This document shows positions 57,317 to 64,000 of a DNA stretch of 64,000 bases, piece after piece. The stretch covers positions 1 through 64,000 of the forward strand of contig JAFGII010000054.1 in the NCBI GenBank assembly GCA_016929695.1, in the 5' to 3' direction. The notes below the pieces were generated by a model. That model made no database searches, was not told where the DNA came from, and saw nothing but the letters and a program-made list of their open reading frames with translations. Numbering within the stretch: position 1 is the stretch's first letter; the number at the start of each line of letters is the position of its first letter. Made by a program: the position numbers and the translations under genes. The DNA is from Ignavibacteria bacterium (GTDB lineage: Bacteria; Bacteroidota; Ignavibacteria; Tepidaquicellales; Tepidaquicellaceae).

Positions 57317-57946
57317 TTACAAAATAACTTTTTCGTAATTTCGCCTTAATTCAATAACTTTTCCTATTACTGAAAAAGGTTTATCAATTATGGATTTATA
57401 TTTCGCATTAGATGCTTCAAGGTAAACTCTTATTTTATTTTTTCTGAACTTTTTTACTGTTGCTTCATCTTCAAGCATAGCAATGACAATATCTCCGTCA
57501 TCCGCCGCATCCTGCTTTTGTACAATGACAATGTCTCCGTTATATATTCCTGAATCAATCATGCTGTCTCCCTGAACCTCAAGTGCAAAATGCAGTTTAT
57601 GTCCGCGTGATATTTTATTTATCGAAATATATCCCCTTATATTATCGCTTGCAAAGATAGGTTCCCCTGCTGCAACTTTCCCGTAAAGCGGAATAACTTC
57701 TTTTTCTGAATTATCCTGATAAGAAGATAATCCTCTCGTTTTAAGTATTTTAAATCCTCGTGCAGTATCTTTTTTCTTTTCAAGGTACCCTTTTTTTTGC
57801 AAGGCGAATATATGGTCTTGTACTGTGCCAATCGTAACCTTGAAATGCTCGGCAATTTCTTTTAATGTCGGAGGGTATGAATTTATTCTTGAATAACTTT
57901 TAATGTATTCAAGTATTTCCTTTTGTTTGTAAGTTAACTTATCCAT
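57317..57946 (-). CDS. lexA: LexA SOS repressor
   Basis: 209 residues. The winged helix-turn-helix covers about 1-65 (YPPTLKEIAEHFKVTIGTVQDHIFALQKKGYL). The autoproteolysis site is A93-G94 (KVAAGEPIFA). Catalytic residues are S128 (GDSMID) and K165 (EATVKKF). The helix-turn-helix recognition segment TIGTVQDHI differs from the E. coli SRAVRRHL type, so the operator is expected to differ. A short AATAT-GGT-ATATT inverted repeat lies directly upstream of the start at 57952-57964. Confidence 0.93.
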   Translation of the reverse strand: MDKLTYKQKEILEYIKSYSRINSYPPTLKEIAEHFKVTIGTVQDHIFALQKKGYLEKKKDTARGFKILKTRGLSSYQDNSEKEVIPLYGKVAAGEPIFASDNIRGYISINKISRGHKLHFALEVQGDSMIDSGIYNGDIVIVQKQDAADDGDIVIAMLEDEATVKKFRKNKIRVYLEASNAKYKSIIDKPFSVIGKVIELRRNYEKVIL

Positions 57947-57951
57947 AAATT

Positions 57952-57964
57952 AATATGGTATATT
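57952..57964 (-). promoter_or_regulatory. Candidate short operator upstream of lexA
   Basis: AATAT and ATATT arms around GGT, six bases upstream of the lexA start. Its position would suit autorepression, but a pure AT arm could arise by chance in this background. Confidence 0.2.
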
Positions 57965-58084
57965 TTTTTAAAAAAATCAAGTACTAAACGTAACCTGCAA
58001 TTTTTCGGAACTGAAAAAATAAATTAACATTTTTAACTGTCTGTAGAAACAAAGCATACTTGTCTTAATAAAACATAATCATAA

Positions 58085-58200
58085 TCCCAAATTCGTAACA
58101 CGTTCAATCCGGAACTAAAGATTTTTTCTAAATAAATACGAGTAAAAAGGTGTAATACGTGTTCCGGATGCACAACGCTGATTTATAATCCTTTGACATT
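58085..58200. repeat. Degenerate inverted repeat in the lexA/CapA gap
   Basis: The 330-base gap 57947-58276 has no supported gene. ATCCGGAAC (58107-58115) and its exact reverse complement GTTCCGGAT (58161-58169) lie about 45 bases apart, with related CGTAACACGTT and GTAATACGTG words beside them. This looks like another eroded intergenic element. Confidence 0.35.
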
Positions 58201-58276
58201 TTACCCGCAATTTCTGAACCAAAAATAATAATATTATATTCATCTTTATGCCAAAGATAGACTCTACTACTATTTA

Positions 58277-59377
58277 CTATTTAAAGACTATCTTCCCCTC
58301 CTCCGTTATTTCAATTTCGTTCTCAGGAAAATCTTTTAAACTTAAATTCCTCATAAGAATCGCTGCACTGTTTTTTTTATCCGGTACCGGTATGCCTCCC
58401 TTAATTTGTTTCGCCGAAATAATTTTCCCTTTTAGAAACTCTCCTTTTCCGTTTATGAATAATTTTATTATCGGAGCATATCCCTGAGCTCCGTTAAGAG
58501 GAAATTTTGCATAGGTACAGAAATTTCCGAGACTATATACTATCAATCTGTTTTTGTATAATTCAATTGCCCTCGGGACATGTGGTCCGTGTCCGAGTAT
58601 TAAATCAGCTCCGGCATCAATAAGTTTATGAGAAAATCTGTAAATATCCCCTCTTAGTTCATCACCGTAATATTCTTCTCTTTTTGGAACGCGAAGTGCA
58701 GATAATCCTTCTGAACCGGAATGAACTGAAACTATAACAATATCAGCGCTCTTCTTCAATTCTTCCACCATTTTTGCGGCAACAACCGGAGAATTAAGAT
58801 GATGATTTCTCGCAAATCCTATCAACCCGATTTTTAAATTTTTATAATATAAAGTATCAGAAGGATATTCATTAAGTCCGAAAAATAATATTCCGTTATT
58901 GCGCAATGTTTCCTTTGTTGATTTTTTTCCTGCCGGACCCATATCATTAGAATGGTTATTGGCAAGATTCATTGCATCAAATCCCGCATCCTTAAGATAT
59001 CTTGCATAATGTACGGGTGTACGAAATGAAACACATCTTTTACATACTTTCGGAATTCCTCCTGAATTCAGTAGTGTTCCTTCAAGATTTCCAATTGTAT
59101 AATCGGCATCCGAAAGAATATGCTTAACTGCATCAAAAATATATTTCCCGTCATCGGGAGGAAGTACATTAGATGGATAATTACTGCCCATCATAATATC
59201 CCCTACTCCGATTATGGATATCGTATCACTAAATAATAATGTATCATTTGTATATTCTGATAAAGCATCGTTATTAATCTCTTCTTGACTTGCGTCATTG
59301 CAGGAATAATGAAACAGAAAGTTCAGAAGAAATAATATCTTTATGAATAAGATATTTTTATCTGCTGATAATTTCAA
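58277..59377 (-). CDS. CapA-family (PgsA-like) metallophosphatase-fold lipoprotein
   Basis: 366 residues. Hydrophobic KNILFIKILFLLNFLFHYSC at the N-terminus with C27 fits a lipoprotein signal. The PGA_cap domain shows SIIGVGDIMMGSNYP, DYTIGNLEGTL, NLANNHSNDMG and VSVHSGSEG, plus LGHGPHVPRAIELY. CapA proteins take part in poly-glutamate or other surface-polymer synthesis. This is a calcineurin-like fold. The start is a TTG at 59377 that overlaps the upstream kinase by 20 bases, and no ATG lies early enough. Confidence 0.85.
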   Translation of the reverse strand: MKLSADKNILFIKILFLLNFLFHYSCNDASQEEINNDALSEYTNDTLLFSDTISIIGVGDIMMGSNYPSNVLPPDDGKYIFDAVKHILSDADYTIGNLEGTLLNSGGIPKVCKRCVSFRTPVHYARYLKDAGFDAMNLANNHSNDMGPAGKKSTKETLRNNGILFFGLNEYPSDTLYYKNLKIGLIGFARNHHLNSPVVAAKMVEELKKSADIVIVSVHSGSEGLSALRVPKREEYYGDELRGDIYRFSHKLIDAGADLILGHGPHVPRAIELYKNRLIVYSLGNFCTYAKFPLNGAQGYAPIIKLFINGKGEFLKGKIISAKQIKGGIPVPDKKNSAAILMRNLSLKDFPENEIEITEEGKIVFK

Positions 59378-60959
59378 TAGTATTAGACACTATTAATTTG
59401 TCCCTGCTCGTGAATAAAGATACTCTGTAGGTTCCGGGAGAATCGAATTTTAGTTCTTTCTTATTCTGAAAATAAATATAATTAAAGTCAGGTTCTACGC
59501 TGAAGTCTACTGTTTTAACCAATTTTTCAGGTATGGATTCTCCCGCTGAATTTTTTATCTTAACAATTTCAATATATACACTCTTAACTCCGATTTCAAC
59601 ATCAGCAGGTCTTAAATCTACCATTACGGTCAGCCAGCCTGTTGTAAATCTGCTGCTTACGTTGACTTCTTTTCCGTTTTTATAGTCTTCACAAAAATAT
59701 AATTTTGCACCTCGGATTCCTTTAATGTCCGTTCCATAATCATCTTTAAGACTTGTTTCTTCTTCTGACTTTTTTGTTCTCTTAGGTTCTGTTTTCTCTG
59801 TCTTATCGGTTCTTTCCCTCTTTTCGGTAATAACAGGGTCGTCTTTTTCTTCATTTAAAAGAGATGCAACATACATTCCTCCAAGAACGAACAAAGAAAT
59901 AATTATCAGTACTATTATGATACCTCCGATTATATAGCCGGTTTTTTTCGGAGGTTTACTTCTGGGGACATTTGAACCGTACGGACTTTGATATTGCTGA
60001 CTTGAATTCACGGAACCGATTTGATTTGAAGTATAATCATATTTTTCAAATACCGGAGGGGGCGGTAATGTTGAGCCTGTTCCGCTTACTACAGTTTTTT
60101 GTTCATATATCGGCTGTGCGCTAATAACCGTAGTCTGTTGTATTCCCGGTTGTAATGCTTCCCTGAATTCATCACAACTTCTGAATCTGTCATCGGGGTA
60201 TTTGGATGTCGCCTTATTAACTATGTATTCCATCCTTTCAGAAACTGCCGGATATATCGTTCTTATCGGTGGAAGAGGTTCTTTTACAATTTTTTCTTGT
60301 ATTAAATATTCACTCGTAATATTTTCGTCATAAGGTTTTTTCCCGCACAGCATTTCAAATAATGTAACTCCAAGGGAATATATATCCGTTCTGAAATCTA
60401 TAGGTCTTCCAAGTATCTGTTCCGGACTCATGTAGTATATTGTACCTATTTTTGTACCTGTCTTAGTCAGATTTATATCTCCATGAAGTATCTTCGCAAT
60501 ACCAAAATCAAGAATCTTTGGAACATCTCCTGCTTGAAGTAATATATTTGAAGGTTTGATGTCCCTGTGAACTATGCCTTTCTTATGTGCGAAACTGAAA
60601 GCACTTAGTATCTGTCCGAAGATGTTTATGGAACGCGCTTCAGGTATGGCGCCCGTTAAATTTCTTACAATATGCTCAAGTGAATTTCCTTCTATGTACT
60701 CCATTATAATTACAAGATTATCCTCGAACTCGGTAAAGTCGTATAACGTAACGATATTCTGATGTGTGAGAGTCGACAGAACTTTTGCCTCATTTATAAA
60801 TCTCTGCCTCAGTTCCTCATTAAATACAAATTCGGGATTCAGAACCTTGACGGCAACTTTTCTTTCCAGAGTTAAATGACGGGCAAGATATACTTTTCCC
60901 ATACCTCCTTCCCCGATTAAAGATATGATTTCGTAATTCTGGATTTTTTTGCCTATCAT
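59358..60959 (-). CDS. Transmembrane Ser/Thr protein kinase (PknB-like)
   Basis: 533 residues. Kinase domain about 9-270: glycine loop GEGGMGKVYLA (16-26), K38, HRDIKPSN (131-138) and DFG (151-153). A proline-rich linker follows, then one membrane helix (341-367) and an acidic/basic linker (370-400). The extracytoplasmic domain (about 405-533) ends with FDSPGTYRVSLFTSRDKLIVSNTIEI, an Ig-like sandwich rather than PASTA repeats. It probably senses an envelope signal. It lies between NamZ-like and CapA-like lipoprotein genes on one minus transcript. Confidence 0.9.
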   Translation of the reverse strand: MIGKKIQNYEIISLIGEGGMGKVYLARHLTLERKVAVKVLNPEFVFNEELRQRFINEAKVLSTLTHQNIVTLYDFTEFEDNLVIIMEYIEGNSLEHIVRNLTGAIPEARSINIFGQILSAFSFAHKKGIVHRDIKPSNILLQAGDVPKILDFGIAKILHGDINLTKTGTKIGTIYYMSPEQILGRPIDFRTDIYSLGVTLFEMLCGKKPYDENITSEYLIQEKIVKEPLPPIRTIYPAVSERMEYIVNKATSKYPDDRFRSCDEFREALQPGIQQTTVISAQPIYEQKTVVSGTGSTLPPPPVFEKYDYTSNQIGSVNSSQQYQSPYGSNVPRSKPPKKTGYIIGGIIIVLIIISLFVLGGMYVASLLNEEKDDPVITEKRERTDKTEKTEPKRTKKSEEETSLKDDYGTDIKGIRGAKLYFCEDYKNGKEVNVSSRFTTGWLTVMVDLRPADVEIGVKSVYIEIVKIKNSAGESIPEKLVKTVDFSVEPDFNYIYFQNKKELKFDSPGTYRVSLFTSRDKLIVSNTIEIISR

Positions 60960-60974
60960 ATTCTTTCCTTTCTT

Positions 60975-62192
60975 TTATTGTTTTGGGTAAAGTAATATTT
61001 TTTCTTTTTTAAAATTGAAATCTTGTAATTCCTCATTACAGTCGTTTAGTATCTCATCAACAGTCATACCCTTATTTATATTATTTCTTAATCTGTCAGT
61101 ACCAGCTAATTTATCAATAAAATTTTTATTTATCCATTTAAATTCATGATTAAGATTCTTCAGAGAAATTAATATTGCAAGAGATAATTTAAAAGGCGAA
61201 AACTTTTTATAATTCTTTAAAATAATTTTTACACCGTAACATATTTTACCTTTAAATTTGGGATTTGAATATGCAGAACTGCTTTCGGGAATGAATTCCG
61301 CAGGTTCAAATTCTATCCCTTCCATTTCATATTTTTTCAATTCATTTATAATATCAGATGAATTACAGAATGGTGCACCGATAAGTGTAAATGGATTTCC
61401 GGTTCCCCTGCCTTCTGATATATTGGTTCCCTCCAGAAAACATAAAGCTGAATATAACCTGCCCGCCTCAGTAGAACGTATATTAGGGGAAGGATTAATC
61501 CATTTTAAATTCAGGTCATTAAAATCTGCGCTTCTGGTATATCCCTGCATTTTCATAACCAATAAATCTAAATTTCTAAGGTCCGGATCCGTGTTCTCTT
61601 TCAGATATATTCCGAGTTCTCCGGCTGTCATTCCGTAAATTACCGGAACGGGAATCATTCCGATAAATGATGAATAATTTTTATCCAGAAGATATCCGCC
61701 TGTATAATTCAAATCTGCAATGGAAGGTCTGTCACAAATAATAAATTTCTTTCCGTATTTTGCGGCATCTTTCATTGTTAAATAAAGAGTCGACGTATAT
61801 GTATAAAATCTCACACCAAGGTCCTGTATATCGAAAATTAAAATGTCTATGTCTTTGAGATATTTTCCACCGATATTCTTGCTGTCTCCGTAAAGCGAAA
61901 CTGTTTCAATCTCAGAGAAAAATGTGTCGTATTTATCATCAATATTAAATCCATGCTCGGGAGTGAATATTCTTCTTATATTTATATTATTATATACTAA
62001 TTCACTTACGAAATGATTTCCTCTTGTCGTGATACCTGTGCTGTTTGTGATTATACCGATATTTTTTCCTCTGAGCAGATGTAATGAATCAATAAGTACT
62101 TCATTACCTGTTTTAAATTCCTGACATGAAGCTCTGCAATTAAAAAACAATGTTATTATAAATATTAATAATATATATATTCTTATCCTCAT
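60975..62192 (-). CDS. NamZ-like exo-beta-N-acetylmuramidase (DUF1343) lipoprotein
   Basis: 405 residues with a signal ending LFFNC (possible lipobox). The DUF1343 core is recognisable: GKNIGIITNSTGITTRG, RRIFTPEHGF, SLYGDSK, DILIFDIQDLGVRFYTYTSTLYLTM, ICDRP and the WINPSPNIRS/GTNISEGRGTGNPF region. Characterised NamZ enzymes release terminal MurNAc from peptidoglycan fragments. An ATGA overlap couples it to the upstream membrane protein, and the kinase follows 15 bases later. Confidence 0.87.
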   Translation of the reverse strand: MRIRIYILLIFIITLFFNCRASCQEFKTGNEVLIDSLHLLRGKNIGIITNSTGITTRGNHFVSELVYNNINIRRIFTPEHGFNIDDKYDTFFSEIETVSLYGDSKNIGGKYLKDIDILIFDIQDLGVRFYTYTSTLYLTMKDAAKYGKKFIICDRPSIADLNYTGGYLLDKNYSSFIGMIPVPVIYGMTAGELGIYLKENTDPDLRNLDLLVMKMQGYTRSADFNDLNLKWINPSPNIRSTEAGRLYSALCFLEGTNISEGRGTGNPFTLIGAPFCNSSDIINELKKYEMEGIEFEPAEFIPESSSAYSNPKFKGKICYGVKIILKNYKKFSPFKLSLAILISLKNLNHEFKWINKNFIDKLAGTDRLRNNINKGMTVDEILNDCNEELQDFNFKKEKILLYPKQ

Positions 62193-63061
62193 TTTTTTGA
62201 TGTATCTCTGCTTGCGGGTTTATCTTTGTCTTCGGATTTTATTTCAGGTGTTTCTTCTTTTTTGGTATCATCGCCATTTATTTTCTCTCTTTCTGCTTCT
62301 TCACTTTTCTTTTCGCCGTCTTCAATTATTTCTTCTTTACTTTTTACGGCAGAGGAAGTATCTTTTTTTACTTTTGCAGTTGAATCAGATGATATTAAAG
62401 AATCTTTTTTTACTGATTGCTTTGTTGTATCTGAAGGAGTTGTAATAACAGGTAATTCAATACTTTTAAAATGTTCATAATTGAGTTCAAGACTCCTTAT
62501 TGTTATAACGTTGTCTTTATTCTCAAAATCAATAACAAATTCGGCATAAACAAGATTTTTTTCGTTATCATTGTAATTTGCTCTGTAAATCCAGCTTTCG
62601 ACGTAAAGGTCTTTGTATGATTTAAAATCTATGACAATACTGTAAACAAAACCCATATCAGATAGTCTCCTGTGCAGTTTATCTCTCGACAGCATTTCGG
62701 TTATGTCTTTGCGGATAAATTGAATACTGTCCGAACGGTATTCTATTGAATCTGGAACCGGTATGTCATTGTGTAAATTTAAAAGTATAAACTCAATATT
62801 CGATTCAAGCCCCGATTGATAGTTTTTAACGTAATTTGCATTTATTACGGGAGGAAATAATTTTGATTTATTGCTGCTGATAAATATGAAAATAATTACA
62901 AGAAGCAAAATAATTATTGCCACCGGTATGATGACTTTTTTGTTCTTCTTCGTCCATTTCTTCAGTGTATTTGAAAATCCTTCTCTTATCTCAATTTCGG
63001 GGGTGGAAAATATATCATTATTTTTTATGTGCTCAGGAAGATTACTTTTGTTTTTTTCCAT
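62189..63061 (-). CDS. Hypothetical single-pass membrane protein with charged tail
   Basis: 290 residues: a cytoplasmic N-terminus of about 40 residues, one helix (about 44-62; VIIPVAIIILLLVIIFIFIS), a compact domain (about 70-200), then a low-complexity Lys/Glu/Ser/Asp tail (about 205-290). I do not recognise the domain. It is the first gene of the NamZ/kinase/CapA transcript, so a role at the envelope is likely. The tail probably contributes a disordered tether. Confidence 0.65.
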   Translation of the reverse strand: MEKNKSNLPEHIKNNDIFSTPEIEIREGFSNTLKKWTKKNKKVIIPVAIIILLLVIIFIFISSNKSKLFPPVINANYVKNYQSGLESNIEFILLNLHNDIPVPDSIEYRSDSIQFIRKDITEMLSRDKLHRRLSDMGFVYSIVIDFKSYKDLYVESWIYRANYNDNEKNLVYAEFVIDFENKDNVITIRSLELNYEHFKSIELPVITTPSDTTKQSVKKDSLISSDSTAKVKKDTSSAVKSKEEIIEDGEKKSEEAEREKINGDDTKKEETPEIKSEDKDKPASRDTSKK

Positions 63062-63200
63062 ACAATTTTGTTTTACTGTCCGTACATTCGGATTACTTCT
63101 GTATTTAATATAAAATTATTATGTATAATTTTAAATATAATTACATTTGAGAAATATATTATTTTTTCTGCGGTTTTTTAACGACACTCTTTTGCTGAAA

Positions 63201-64000
63201 CTAATTCTTGCTTCTTACAAAATCCTTGATTGCCCTGATATTCATTATTCTGAAGGCAAATATTGAAATTATGAATATTAAAAGCAACAATATTTTCACG
63301 GAAATTAAATTTCCGGCAATATAAAAATTTGTAATATAAATAGCTCCTATAATTATGAAAACAGTTATTATTTTTGAATATTCGTACTGAATGGGATAAT
63401 ATTTATGTGACACAACATAAATTCCCGCCGTCATTGCAAAATAACTCAGTAAAGTAGAAATTGCCGCCCCGTATATATCTAACGATGGAATAAGCAAAAT
63501 ATTTACAATAATATTAATCAATGCGGCTCCTCCCGTTATAAAAGGTAGAAATTTTGTTTTCTTTTTTATATATATACCTGCCATCAGGTTTATGTAAACA
63601 CCATACAGCAAATAGGCGAAAAGTATAATTGGAACAATTGCAAGACCAGACCAGTATGCTTTACCGACCAATGTTCCCCTGCCGAGTAAAGGAATTTTTA
63701 CTATGTCCTCGATAAATAAAGAAAGAACAATAAATATAAAACTTCCGGCAATGACAAAAATCGTCATTATTTTCGAAAATAGTTTTTTTGCATCGGGCAG
63801 CATAAAATTCTGCATAAAAAAAGGTCGCCATGCAAATTCAAACATTGAAACAAACAGCATCATAAATATTCCGAGTTTATAATTTGCCTGAAATATCCCG
63901 ACCGAATTCGCACTACCGGTAATCGCATACAGCATAGGTCTGTTAATTACCTGTACAAGGTTTGAACTAATTCCCGCAGGTATGTAAGGCAGTGAAAACT
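63201..64000 (-). CDS. Polysaccharide/oligosaccharide flippase, C-terminal part (5' truncated)
   Basis: The frame stays open from the right edge to the stop at 63201 and gives about 266 residues. At least six membrane helices are visible, with the GIFQANYKLGIFMMLFVSMFEFAWRPFFMQNF segment typical of Wzx/MVF-type lipid-linked sugar flippases. An internal ATG at 63935 is not the true start, because the frame upstream reads PYIPAGISSNLVQVINRP, consistent with the family. The rest lies outside the window. Confidence 0.8.
   Translation of the reverse strand, partial: FSLPYIPAGISSNLVQVINRPMLYAITGSANSVGIFQANYKLGIFMMLFVSMFEFAWRPFFMQNFMLPDAKKLFSKIMTIFVIAGSFIFIVLSLFIEDIVKIPLLGRGTLVGKAYWSGLAIVPIILFAYLLYGVYINLMAGIYIKKKTKFLPFITGGAALINIIVNILLIPSLDIYGAAISTLLSYFAMTAGIYVVSHKYYPIQYEYSKIITVFIIIGAIYITNFYIAGNLISVKILLLLIFIISIFAFRIMNIRAIKDFVRSKN

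Overview
The window is an AT-rich chromosomal segment of a Gram-negative bacterium of the Fibrobacteres-Chlorobi-Bacteroidetes group. An Ignavibacteria-like or related Bacteroidota lineage fits best. The evidence is a C-terminal type IX secretion sorting tail at the left edge, a BatA-type membrane protein, outer-membrane beta-barrel proteins, lipoprotein signals, and one promoter matching the Bacteroidetes TTG / TAnnTTTG pattern. TTG start codons are common. I see no prophage, conjugative module, rRNA or CRISPR array.

Layout. 1-120: tail of a secreted protein. 121-821: a terminator hairpin present twice (49 identical bases) around a 581-bp insert with 14-bp inverted ends. 822-5946 (minus): an operon of a decarboxylating dehydrogenase, HMG-CoA-lyase-like protein, class III CoA-transferase and LeuC/LeuD-like hydro-lyase. 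6185-9195: hemW, then rnhB-yraN-PAP2 on minus. 9466-13952: the ffh-rpsP-khpA-rimM-trmD-rplS translation operon followed by a deoxynucleoside kinase. 14079-19532 (minus): TPR protein, yqeY, cvpA, mutS2 and an NtrC-like regulator without a GAFTGA loop. 19931-27622: ygfZ-like, class I aldolase, a 34-residue basic microprotein, then a tightly packed EamA / CDF / Gfo-Idh / phosphoesterase / CCA-enzyme run. 27744-37045: accessory-looking stretch with a CrtW-like oxygenase, porin, tRNA-Ser, one frameshifted and one start-less methyltransferase, a DHCW cupin, a secreted metallopeptidase, an aminotransferase and a MarR regulator. Its gaps are rich in palindromes and in a degenerate dispersed repeat. 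38202-46608: tRNA-Leu, clpX, alaS, a sugar nucleotidyltransferase, a BatA-type protein and thiN. 46740-57229 (plus): sodium symporter, patatin/beta-barrel protein, two PDZ-membrane-GAF-PP2C paralogues and purB. 57317-64000 (minus): lexA, then a cell-envelope group reading hypothetical membrane protein, NamZ-like lipoprotein, Ser/Thr kinase and CapA-like lipoprotein, with a partial flippase at the edge.

How the genes work together. Most of the window is housekeeping: SRP targeting, ribosome maturation, tRNA maturation, DNA repair and purine synthesis. Neither tRNA encodes CCA, so the CCA-adding enzyme at 26219-27622 is needed. The least conventional loci are the CoA-ester/hydroxyacid operon, the paralogous PP2C pair (one with a catalytic aspartate replaced), the GAFTGA-less regulator, and the kinase/CapA/NamZ envelope group.
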